This document shows, in pieces, positions 52,001-59,777 of a DNA stretch of 64,000 bases. Made by a program: the position numbers and the translations under genes. The notes beneath the pieces are model-generated. The model was not told where the DNA came from, did not search any database, and was given only the letters and a program-made list of their open reading frames with translations. Origin of the DNA: Micromonospora polyrhachis (GTDB lineage Bacteria > Actinomycetota > Actinomycetes > Mycobacteriales > Micromonosporaceae); assembly GCF_014203835.1 (NCBI RefSeq), contig NZ_JACHJW010000001.1:7018501-7082500 (forward strand), written 5' to 3'. Numbering within the stretch: position 1 is the first letter of the stretch; every line of letters starts with the position of its first letter.

Positions 52001-55000
52001 GCCCTCCGGCTCCGAAATCTCTGCGGTGTCCGGCTTCTTCCCCGGCTCTGGCTGGACGGTACGTTCGGCGAGCGTACGGTCACCCTGGATCCTCACGGCC
52101 AGTTCGCCCGCCTGGTCGTAGCTGTCGTCGATCCGCCGCTGGAGTTCTCCGTCAGCGATGCCGCTACGGTCCGGTAGCTGCGCCAACACGCGATCGTGCT
52201 TCCGTTCCTGCTTCGTATAGCTGTCGCCGCGGGAGATCGGATCGTTCGTCAACAGGTCGACGCTGCTCGCGACGGCCCGCCGGAGCACGAGCAGCGGGTT
52301 GTTGTTGAGCCAGGAAAGGACAGCCGAAACGCCGATGCTCACGACGTTCGGGAGGTTCGCGAACACCCGGTCGATCCGCCGGTACGGCACCTGGGCCGGC
52401 CGCGCCTGCTGCAACCGCGTCAGTTTCCGCAACGTGTCATAGAGCTCGCGCTGGAACGCGGCCTCGGCCGCCTGAAGGTCGCGGACCGATCTTGGATCGC
52501 CGAGCGCGAACCTGTCCCGGTCCACCACGAGATGGAAATGCCGTTCCCAACCCCCGCCCTGGAATGTGGCGATCTGCCCATCGGGCACCGATCCGGATAC
52601 CACCTCGATCGTGAACGAGAGCTGGCCCTGGTTGCGCCAACCCGCAGGGGTGACCCGGTAGACGGAGCGACCCGGCACCGACGCCGGCTCGATCGTCAAC
52701 TCCGGAACGACCAGGACTGGTTCATAGAGCAGTCGAGCGACCTCGTTCAGGTGATACATGGTTCCGGCGACCACCGGGTCGGAGTCGTACCACCACCGTC
52801 GGCGTTCCTCGAACAGCACAGCCGCCGGCCTGGACAGATGCCGACGGACCAGCTCGGCGCGCGCCTCCGCACCGGGCACCCCCTCGCGCAGCGCCCGGGT
52901 TTCGATGAACGTCCGCAGTTCCGCTTCGATTGCCGTGCGCCGTGGGCCGTCCGCCTGGGCGTGCAACTGAAGCTGCGCGTCGAGTTCGGCGAGCGCCACC
53001 AGATCGGCATGGCTGGGACGCGGCCGGCGCGGCGGGGTCGGATCGTTGGTCAACGCGTCGTTGCTGTTCAACGGGCCACCTGGCCGCCCACGCAACCGAC
53101 CGAACCGGCCGCTGCTGGTGGCCCGCACCTCACCCACGACCTGTCCGATCGCCCGAGCCACGTACTGGTCGAGGGTCGCTGTGGTCACGCCGTCGAGATG
53201 GTTCGCGGCAAAGCTCACCTCGTACACGCCGTCGTCGCGGAGCTGGTAGCCGATCAGCTTCTCGGCCTTCGACACCGCAGCGAACTCGATCCGGAAGGTT
53301 CGGGCGCGCCCCAGGTGGACCCCGGGGATGGAAAGGCCGCTCTCCACTGTGACCTCGACGTACCCGTCCTGCACCTCGATCCGCGTGATGCCGTACCGCC
53401 CCGGCCGGCTGGTGTGGGCTTCGCCCACTCGGCGAGCCGAATCGAGCAGTCGCTGTCTGAGCGCCGGATCGGGGTTGCCGGACGGGGGTGGCAGCCGCTC
53501 GGTCAACCCGTCGAGTGCCAGCCCGCTCAGATCGGCCTGTCGGGTCGTGATCGACACCTGCTGGTCACCGTCGACACCGACCTCGATGCGGTGGAGTTCC
53601 ACCTCGAGGTCTCCCAGAGCGAGTGCCCGGTGCAGCTCATCGAGGAGGTCGGGGTTCTGACGCAGTTGCGCGTGCAACTCGGGATTGGTCTCCAGCACAT
53701 CCCGCACATACTGCGGTGTGCCACGTTCGGTGAGGCTGCCGTCCGGCAGCAGGTACCGTGATCGACGGAACGGCCGGGTGTCCACGATCACCAGTCGATG
53801 GCTGGTCCGGTCCAGACCGAGCGCCACGAACTCGCGGGCCGGAGTCGGTCCCTCCCCTGGTTCACGGGTGAGGACATCCGCCTCGGCCAGGCCGAATCGA
53901 TCAGCCAAGAGTCGCAGCGCGGCGGCGTGTGGCACCGCGGCTTCCGCCGCCCGGGCCGCCGCCACCAGGTCGGAATGCTCCCGCGCCGCCGCGACCAGCT
54001 CCTGGACGTGGGCGAGCATGGCCGGGTCGTGGGCGTACTCGGCCCGCAGGCGGTCGCGCGTACGGTTCAGGTTCGACCGGGTCAGCTCCTGCGGGTCGGA
54101 GACCCCCAGGAGTTCCATCTGCGGACGAAGCGTCGTCTCCCGGAACTCGGCAAGCTCCCTCCGCGCTGCTGCGGCCCGCCGAACGGCCTGCACCGCCTGG
54201 TCCGGTGGCTGTCGGAACTGGTACGTCTGGGCTGGCCCCTCGGCGGCGCGGTGTCGCACCGGCCGACGCGGGTCGGTCAGTGGGTCACGGACCGGCCGAC
54301 CGGTCTCGGCGGAGCGCAACGAGAAGTCCGACTCATCCCGGTAGGTGCCTGGCGCATCCAACTCGCCATGCAGTCGGTCGGTGCCCGGCTCGCGAAATGT
54401 CCCGGCCCGATCTCCGATCCGGTGCAGCCGACCGTCCGGGGTGCGGTGACTGTCCCACCGGTCGCCCGTCATGCGGGACCGGTCGTCGCGGCCCACTTCC
54501 GACGCCGGGCCCGCTCGGCTTCCCCCACCGGACTCGACCGGCGGATTCGGTGCCGCTGCCGCATCCGCGCCGTCGACCGGTACCGATGGAACCTCTCGAC
54601 CCCTCGAGTCGAAGGTCCGCTCCCTACCGTCGGCTGGGACGGCCGGCCTCCGTCCGTTGTGCACGTCCGGGCTGGCCATCACCTCGGTACCGTCGAGATA
54701 GGTCCACATCTTCTCGGTGACCCCGGTGACCTTCCGACGAAGAATCCGAGCCAGCGCCGCCGCTGCGGGCCGACTCCCCGCCCCGGAATAGCAGGAGACC
54801 AGCTTGATCCGCCGATCACCGAGGCTGATCCGGCCGGACCGGTTCAGGTCGGCAAGCCCACGGGCGAAACTCTCGGCCGACATCCGGTAGCCGCCGACCA
54901 CCACCTCGCCGTTACGCAACCCGTGCAGAGCAATCTTGAGTACGCCGTCCTCCGGATGCAGCGCCTCGGCGTACCGCCCCAGCTGCGGGTCACCGGTGAA

Positions 55001-58000
55001 CTCCAGCCCGGACGGAGTCGAGTTGACAAAGTCACGAACGGCCTGGATCGCCCGCCGACCGGTCACCAACGGCAGCCGGGCGAGCTGTTCGTCGTTCCAC
55101 GCCGCCGCCAGTTCAGGGGTCGGCTGAGCCGATTCCCGACGGTCGGCAGCCGCCTGCTCAGGGGTGCGGGACGTCTCCGCCGGGCGGGAGTCGGTTGGCG
55201 CGGCGACACCCGGCAACTGGATCCCGCCGAGACCCTCGGGTGGGCGGACCCGCGCCAGCGCCTGCTGTCGTCGCTCGGCCAGGTGACGCAGCCGGTCCGG
55301 ATCGGCATCGGCGCGGCGGGCCTCCTGCCATTCCCGTACCGCGTCGTACGCGGCCCGGCTCTGCGGAGTATCCAGCCTGAGGTGGAACTCCCGCCCGGTG
55401 CTCGGATCGCGCCACTGGCTGACCAGACCGCCCACCTCGCCCGCCGCCCATCCGTCGACCAGACGGACCGGCTGGTAGCCCTGCGCGGCCAGGTCGTCGA
55501 GGGTCCGCCGGACCGCGTCGGCATAGTCGGTCGCCGGCAACTCAAGCGCGTACCGCAGCCGGGGGGACGCCTGCCGCTCCGGTCGGCCCGGCCGCGACTC
55601 GGCCGCCTCGGCGGCGACTCGTCTCCGTACCGCCGCCGGGTCCTCGTCCATCCGTACCGGCCGGGTGCCGCCGCCCACGGCCACCGCCGCCTCCACGGCT
55701 CTCCTGATCGCCGCATCGTCGAGGGCGGATCGGAGGTTCTCCGGGCGCGTCAGACTCGTCCGCAGGCCGCGCATTCTGCCAGTGGGAGCGTAAGGCGTCG
55801 GCTCGCCGTCGGTCGTCCGTCTGGTGACCGCGGGCTCGGGCGACCCGGGCTGGGTGCCGGATTCCTCGCTCAGGCTCACGCGGCGCGTGTCCGGGGTGGA
55901 GACCGCGACTCCATCGGCGTCGAGCAGCAACGCCTGGGAGGACTCGACATCGGTGTACGGCGGCGTGAGCGCTTCGGCGACGCCCGCCACCGGGTCGATC
56001 CACTTGACCGTACCGCCCTCGTTGACCACGGCAAGCTCGTGTGCCGTCTCGACACCTGGAATCCGCACCTGGACGAAGGCGAACGCGCCGGGACCGGCCT
56101 CCCGTACCGCCGCGTGGATCTGGTCGAGCCCGGCGATCCCGCCCGGCTGGACAACGTACGGACTGCCGATCCACGCCTCCGTTGGCTGCGACGTGGAGGA
56201 TCCGCCACGGTTGGACCCGGCCACCACGGGGCGTCCGAACCAGGTCGAGGCCAGTGCCCGGGCGACCTCGGTCCCGTTGTTGTGCCGGCCGACCTGGAAC
56301 GGGCCACCCCCATTGGTCAACAAGGTCCAACCGCTGGTCAGTGGAGGATGGATGACGGGCAGCCCCTCCGCATCCCGGGGAATGGCGTCGTCCAGGGCTC
56401 GTTCCTGGGCGGGAGTGGGCGGATCGTAGGCTTCCGGCCGTACGCTCTCGGCCGGGATGCCGCCGCCCAGTCGCAGCTCACCGGCGGGCCGCGATCGGCG
56501 GGCCGGTACTGATGGCCGCCCCTGGATACCTATTGATGGCCGCCCCTGGATGCCCAGCGACCGGTTACCGGCGAAGCCCCCGGGTGCCGCCGGCAACCCG
56601 GGCCGGTCGGGGTTCACCGGTGTCGACCTGGGTGCGGGTGAGTCCGACGGGTCCGCGTCGCTGCGGGTGTCGCCGATCAGCTCACCGTCGGTGTCGCCGG
56701 GGATGGACGGATGGGGGTTCGGGTCGGGCGCACCTGCCGCGTTGTCAGAACGACCAGACCCGGTACGCGACGCGCCGCCCGGAGCCGTCGGTGCGGCTCG
56801 ACGCGCACTGCCCAGCGTGGTCGTCGTCCCCGGTGGCATGCTGTTCGGCCAGGTCCCGGTCGACGCCCCCCGGCTCGTCGGGGTTACCGCGTCGGCAGGA
56901 GCGTCGTTCCTTGCTGAGGTACTCGGGTCGGTCGTACCCGTGCCTGGCGCATCTTGCGTGTCGGCCGCAGGCGAGGCATCGCTGCCGTTCGGGTTGGTGG
57001 CGGGTGTCCTATCAGCATCGGCGGTGGGTTCGGTCTCGATGCTGGCATGGGCTGCGGCGACGTTTCTGGCTTGGATGGCTTCGTTGCTCGCGACCGCTGC
57101 GGCTCGAACCGCTTCCGCAAGCTCCTCGGGAGACTCGGCCCGGGCGGCCCGCTCGGCTGCTTCCCGCGCGTCTCGGGCCGCCTGCTCGGCGAGTTGCGCC
57201 TGCCTCGCAGCGGTGTCTGCGCTCACCCTTTCCTGCGTCGCCAACTCTTCGGCAAGCCGTACCTGTTCGCTCTGCTGTCCCTGATTCTGTATCGGCTGCC
57301 CACCCTGTACCGGCTGCCCACCCTGTGACGGCTGAGGTGCTGTGTGGGGCGCATCGGTGGTCGGCACTCCGGGAGCTGGCACACCCGGCCCGACCGGAGC
57401 CGGTGTGGGAGAACCAGACTCCGCCGGCGTCTGCGCGCCGGACGGTTGCGCATCAGGAGCCTGGGTACCGGCAGGTCGCACATCAGGAGCCTGGGTACCG
57501 GCAGGTCGCACATCAGGAGCGTGAGTCGGAGCCGTCGAAGGTGCCGGGCCAGCGGATCGGTCATCAGCAGCCGATCGCGCGGCTTCATGAGCCGCCGCCG
57601 ATTCCTGGGCACGCCGCTCGGCCACATCAGCAGCCGCACGGGCCTCGGTCGCCGCACGCTGCGCATCATGCTGGTGTCGGACCGCCCCCTCCCGCATCCC
57701 ACGGGCCTGCCGCTCCATCTGCTGCTGCGTCGTCTCCAGCCCCACCAGACCACGACCGAAGTTGCCCACCCGCTCACCGATACGCGCACCATCACTGATG
57801 TAGTTACGCGCCATGCCGGCGACGACCTGATCCAATCCCGGCGGATTCAGCGCAAACGTGCCATCGGTGGCCAGCGAACCACCCAGGTTCCCCAGGAGTT
57901 CTTCGGTCCACTCCGAGACCGCGTCTGCGCCAACGTTCGACAAGCCCCGAACGGCTTCGTTGTCGATCTTCCGCGCCAATGTACGGCCGATATCGCCGAC

Positions 58001-58741
58001 CGGCGCCCCCATCGCCCCGAACCCGCCAGCGACGGCGTCCACCGCCACAGCGTGCACATCCACCTCTTCACGGGTCTCCAGCACCTTGACCTGGATCCAC
58101 TGCGGCAGAAGATTGACTAACCCCTCTCGACCCGCCTCGTTACCCGCCATCAACACCAGGGTCTTGCCCCGCAACCCGGACACCAGCTCACGCATGCTGG
58201 CGTAACCAGACCGCTGGGTAAACGACGCACCCGCCCGACTCACCAACAGCTCGAAGATCTGACGAACCGTCAACCGCGCCGCATTGAGCCGCACCGCCGC
58301 CGCCGCCATCGCCGCTCCGAACGACAGCCACCACATCACCGCGAAGACGAAGATCTCCGTAATCACGATCCCGATCTCGAGCAACGTGGACAGCTTGCTG
58401 TGCTCGATGTCGAGCGCCGCCGCGTCCAACGAGTCGGCGATCTCACCGATCGCATCGAACAGCGTCTCTGGTATTACGACCCCAACCTCTTCCCACGCCC
58501 GCGCGAACCAGGCTCCCGAATCACCACCCCAGAGCTCACTCAACACGTTCGCGGAAAGTTGCGCCCCCGCCACAGCAGGACCCAACTGCGCCGCCAACGC
58601 TCGCCAATCGGCAGCCAGCAGGCGAAGCTGATCCTCGTTACCTTTCGGCCAGGCATTGCCACCCGAACCGAGCCACACCACAGAGTCACGAACCACATTC
58701 CACGGGTCACCAAAATCCCACAGCTCAATCACAGGCCGCAC
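49004..58741 (-). CDS. Giant type VII polymorphic toxin with RNase A-like C terminus
   Basis: A 3245-residue protein. Residues about 1-110 are WXG100-like, as in the CpnT N terminus (NEDQLRLLAADWRALAAQL, SELWGGDSG), then a hydrophobic pair (about 122-152) and a helical region. Residues 340-780 are low-complexity Ala/Pro/Thr with coiled-coil-like parts. About 790-930 resembles a papain-like toxin deamidase (AHELAVVNEGGTVKWIDPVAG) but its Cys position is absent. About 1240-1360 has IALHGLRNGE and KLVSCYSGAG, a caspase/C80-like Cys-His pair. Residues 1500-3050 are undescribed repeats and further hydrophobic helices. The end (about 3105-3245) is RNase A-like, CdiA-CT type (HTLERHGPAV, GRIYGDAPWPRR, YYLTKLFRVTLKL, FIVTAFPE). 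It would be exported and cut, and would degrade RNA in target cells. The start GTG 58741 is uncertain; GTG 58732 is the alternative. Confidence 0.85.
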   Translation of the reverse strand: MRPVIELWDFGDPWNVVRDSVVWLGSGGNAWPKGNEDQLRLLAADWRALAAQLGPAVAGAQLSANVLSELWGGDSGAWFARAWEEVGVVIPETLFDAIGEIADSLDAAALDIEHSKLSTLLEIGIVITEIFVFAVMWWLSFGAAMAAAAVRLNAARLTVRQIFELLVSRAGASFTQRSGYASMRELVSGLRGKTLVLMAGNEAGREGLVNLLPQWIQVKVLETREEVDVHAVAVDAVAGGFGAMGAPVGDIGRTLARKIDNEAVRGLSNVGADAVSEWTEELLGNLGGSLATDGTFALNPPGLDQVVAGMARNYISDGARIGERVGNFGRGLVGLETTQQQMERQARGMREGAVRHQHDAQRAATEARAAADVAERRAQESAAAHEAARSAADDRSAGPAPSTAPTHAPDVRPAGTQAPDVRPAGTQAPDAQPSGAQTPAESGSPTPAPVGPGVPAPGVPTTDAPHTAPQPSQGGQPVQGGQPIQNQGQQSEQVRLAEELATQERVSADTAARQAQLAEQAARDAREAAERAARAESPEELAEAVRAAAVASNEAIQARNVAAAHASIETEPTADADRTPATNPNGSDASPAADTQDAPGTGTTDPSTSARNDAPADAVTPTSRGASTGTWPNSMPPGTTTTLGSARRAAPTAPGGASRTGSGRSDNAAGAPDPNPHPSIPGDTDGELIGDTRSDADPSDSPAPRSTPVNPDRPGLPAAPGGFAGNRSLGIQGRPSIGIQGRPSVPARRSRPAGELRLGGGIPAESVRPEAYDPPTPAQERALDDAIPRDAEGLPVIHPPLTSGWTLLTNGGGPFQVGRHNNGTEVARALASTWFGRPVVAGSNRGGSSTSQPTEAWIGSPYVVQPGGIAGLDQIHAAVREAGPGAFAFVQVRIPGVETAHELAVVNEGGTVKWIDPVAGVAEALTPPYTDVESSQALLLDADGVAVSTPDTRRVSLSEESGTQPGSPEPAVTRRTTDGEPTPYAPTGRMRGLRTSLTRPENLRSALDDAAIRRAVEAAVAVGGGTRPVRMDEDPAAVRRRVAAEAAESRPGRPERQASPRLRYALELPATDYADAVRRTLDDLAAQGYQPVRLVDGWAAGEVGGLVSQWRDPSTGREFHLRLDTPQSRAAYDAVREWQEARRADADPDRLRHLAERRQQALARVRPPEGLGGIQLPGVAAPTDSRPAETSRTPEQAAADRRESAQPTPELAAAWNDEQLARLPLVTGRRAIQAVRDFVNSTPSGLEFTGDPQLGRYAEALHPEDGVLKIALHGLRNGEVVVGGYRMSAESFARGLADLNRSGRISLGDRRIKLVSCYSGAGSRPAAAALARILRRKVTGVTEKMWTYLDGTEVMASPDVHNGRRPAVPADGRERTFDSRGREVPSVPVDGADAAAAPNPPVESGGGSRAGPASEVGRDDRSRMTGDRWDSHRTPDGRLHRIGDRAGTFREPGTDRLHGELDAPGTYRDESDFSLRSAETGRPVRDPLTDPRRPVRHRAAEGPAQTYQFRQPPDQAVQAVRRAAAARRELAEFRETTLRPQMELLGVSDPQELTRSNLNRTRDRLRAEYAHDPAMLAHVQELVAAAREHSDLVAAARAAEAAVPHAAALRLLADRFGLAEADVLTREPGEGPTPAREFVALGLDRTSHRLVIVDTRPFRRSRYLLPDGSLTERGTPQYVRDVLETNPELHAQLRQNPDLLDELHRALALGDLEVELHRIEVGVDGDQQVSITTRQADLSGLALDGLTERLPPPSGNPDPALRQRLLDSARRVGEAHTSRPGRYGITRIEVQDGYVEVTVESGLSIPGVHLGRARTFRIEFAAVSKAEKLIGYQLRDDGVYEVSFAANHLDGVTTATLDQYVARAIGQVVGEVRATSSGRFGRLRGRPGGPLNSNDALTNDPTPPRRPRPSHADLVALAELDAQLQLHAQADGPRRTAIEAELRTFIETRALREGVPGAEARAELVRRHLSRPAAVLFEERRRWWYDSDPVVAGTMYHLNEVARLLYEPVLVVPELTIEPASVPGRSVYRVTPAGWRNQGQLSFTIEVVSGSVPDGQIATFQGGGWERHFHLVVDRDRFALGDPRSVRDLQAAEAAFQRELYDTLRKLTRLQQARPAQVPYRRIDRVFANLPNVVSIGVSAVLSWLNNNPLLVLRRAVASSVDLLTNDPISRGDSYTKQERKHDRVLAQLPDRSGIADGELQRRIDDSYDQAGELAVRIQGDRTLAERTVQPEPGKKPDTAEISEPEGRKVRERIRNGIASISQDLASDPIEHLQGIWFTGDRTGLFSRWRRSGAIGVLKGIGRPLGEAGLRQRRRRSAVRAGSEDSYELEVRGGAGVVVYVEVAHTADPDKIEVEYTEERITLRVPPKLAEVEEKAMRTAVRDALAAVAKRQHELTQFVTSGRIHLERRAAEEAPISGLAWPLGNWAINGYGHMQAAAGMAKALVQVLVDRFVGRRDRELTAFLEEYDLKHAGRLSAAQRRNVGAQIEDLAKIGGNLARATLERLQGQRRNVPVSAPPAAGETTRTEEDGKTAAEEQKSVRRDSIKAAMSELNERHDVTFSSRDIIDENGRLVGVSCSEADSRRRLQRTRKLYRYVSSLYRRGDIEVRFIFGQVEDERLLVPTADRMSRNSFDFTVNVDADPDQVAGAVRHLMDNVLYDRKNPISRARWIREDLLPALSAGIGGGMLTAIFTGSFSLGVVAALTVLSVAGRAALRMKQIHDNDLGIVRSLSETNKDNTPPERLREKVEEQRRAVEELERQARQIEAELAADPRTTDDVARLVRHYEQLPPADADVLPNVDATVTNFEELPRAGVIARVRDTEHTFRLAFRGAGNRPEQLTFEIRTGPVGAEGIVTAYRVNSDVTYVLHVDPTQSPERIADAIQAWAQQEIIRISQQPTGLPSPKFRWLRFARDAVGQAMASGVRLVEAKIRHKPWDKSVKTQTAYSVSASVTSGVAELAGISYEGNEAVSAQNRSELAKRRLSTTGEEHLAIFGAEADTLLTRTRWAFNRLRYLEQIAANLPPAERPVPFQDLSRFLPGEPMSWGVEGSAGGDLSYDPSDLDPTPRPGETPQLAAERAEWARVAMVFNELGDTPPRFDVADNDAAHASDGAHTLERHGPAVPLTREPHTHTVEGRIYGDAPWPRRQNFSSRWLDVAVMNRAINEYVAENWQTIREDLALEGRHVDVAMHARLVGEGYANLSMGTRASPVPRYYLTKLFRVTLKLVPGSAPARAFIVTAFPESKRS
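56511..56558. repeat. 24-bp tandem duplication inside the toxin gene
   Basis: Two 24-base units, each beginning GATGGCCGCCCCTGGAT, encode the paired GIQGRPS in the toxin linker just before the papain-like domain. Confidence 0.85.
57293..57328. repeat. 18-bp tandem repeat inside the toxin gene
   Basis: Two units of CGGCTGCCCACCCTGT plus two bases encode the GGQPVQ/GGQPIQ pair in the Pro/Gln-rich linker. Confidence 0.8.
57451..57520. repeat. 30-bp tandem repeat inside the toxin gene
   Basis: Two identical 30-base units (starting CATCAGGAGCCTGGGTACCG) and a partial third encode APDVRPAGTQ repeats. They are in frame, so copy-number change would lengthen the linker without a frameshift. Confidence 0.88.
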
Positions 58742-59182
58742 CTATACGCAGCGCAATGACCGACGCAGCCAGACCCCACCGCAAAGGACGGAAGGTAACG
58801 CAGAAGCAGCGCTCCACTCCGGAGCGAAGGAAAGTCAGACCAGCAGGTGAACACACCCGGCGAGGGTACGTCGCCACCACTGCCCGTTGATCAATTTCAG
58901 GTAAAGATCCTATTTCAGGAAAGATCACATTCAATTACCGAACGCGGCAATTACCCTCAGCTAACTCCGCTTCGAAAGTCATCGAGGGCGAATAGGCGAC
59001 CACCGTCGCCGAGGATGACTACCCGCAGAACGGCTCACCAGTCGAGGGCGTATCGTCCATCGACCCGACCGAACGGAATATCAGGCAGGGCGGTGCGCTC
59101 GACATGGCCGAATCTGGCTATCCATCCCGTCCGACTACCAACAGTCAGCGATAGACACGGATAGATTACTGAAGCTCGGCCT
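58742..59182. other. 441-base non-coding interval upstream of the toxin gene
   Basis: No credible gene is seen. The part from about 58880 to 58985 is clearly more AT-rich than its surroundings and contains two direct repeats (58894-58926), so it probably holds the toxin promoter. Two small minus-strand genes end just beyond it. Confidence 0.55.
58894..58926. repeat. Direct repeats in the probable toxin promoter region
   Basis: ATTTCAGGTAAAGATC at 58894-58909 and ATTTCAGGAAAGATC at 58912-58926 differ by one base insertion and start 18 bases apart. Such spacing suits a regulator binding on one DNA face. Role inferred. Confidence 0.55.
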
Positions 59183-59509
59183 TCACCCGCGTATGACACG
59201 TGGGTCGTCGTGCTCCACCACCTGGCTCAGCAGTTTGCCAGTCTCTATCCCGATCTCGGCCAACCCCGCGCAGAACGTCTGGATCATCCTCTCCAGATCC
59301 GGCGCGGCCCCGTCGTAGTTCTTCCGGTACCTGCGGCCGGCATCGTCATCGCCGAAGAGGGGCGCCAGCGCCGCCGTACGGGCAACGAGGCTCAACGCAC
59401 TCGTGCCCACCGACTGGACCTCGGACGTACGGGCGGCAAACCGCGCCGCCGCGGTCAACGCTCCGTCGGCATCCGTGACGTGTGCGTACTGGACCATGCT
59501 CTTCAGCAC
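59183..59509 (-). CDS. WXG100/ESAT-6-like helical protein
   Basis: A 108-residue all-helical protein (GALTAAARFAARTSEVQSVGTSAL, YRKNYDGAAPDLERMIQTFCAGLAEIGIETGKLLSQVV). Size and pattern fit WXG100-related or toxin-partner proteins, although the central WXG turn itself is not present (APLFGDDDAG occupies that place). It overlaps the preceding small gene by 7 bases and lies upstream of the giant toxin on the same strand. It is a likely secretion partner, by inference. Confidence 0.6.
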   Translation of the reverse strand: MLKSMVQYAHVTDADGALTAAARFAARTSEVQSVGTSALSLVARTAALAPLFGDDDAGRRYRKNYDGAAPDLERMIQTFCAGLAEIGIETGKLLSQVVEHDDPRVIRG

Positions 59510-59676
59510 CCCCGCATCAGGTCATCGTAGGCAGTCGAGACAGAGGTCACCGCACGCGTGCCGAACCCTCCGGTGCGCTCGTGGAAGGCACCGCTTGCCC
59601 GCCCCACCTGGCTGCGCGGCAGCTCGGCGCGCTGGCGCAGCGCCTCGATCTCTTCCCGGATGGCTGACACGGTCAT
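59503..59676 (-). CDS. Small helical protein at the head of the toxin operon
   Basis: A 57-residue protein starting at ATG 59676 (MTVSAIREEIEALRQRAELP); the frame upstream is not protein-like. It is a predicted helix pair with a Gly-rich turn (ERTGGFGTRA). It overlaps the WXG100-like gene. Small helical proteins in this place are frequent in type VII toxin loci, but I cannot name a family. Confidence 0.55.
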   Translation of the reverse strand: MTVSAIREEIEALRQRAELPRSQVGRASGAFHERTGGFGTRAVTSVSTAYDDLMRGC

Positions 59677-59777
59677 ACCGTACGACAACCGACCGGCACG
59701 CGGAAGATCCAACTCTGGAGAGCACGAGCCACTGCTCGACCAGATCAGCAAAAGGCCGCCGGGTAGCCTGCGACACC

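Noticed and set aside
53798..56512. A 904-codon plus-strand frame inside the toxin gene
   Set aside because: It is antisense to recognisable toxin domains, with biased low-information composition and no family motif.
57293..57520. CRISPR-like repeats
   Set aside because: The repeats are directly tandem without unique spacers and lie in frame within a coding sequence.
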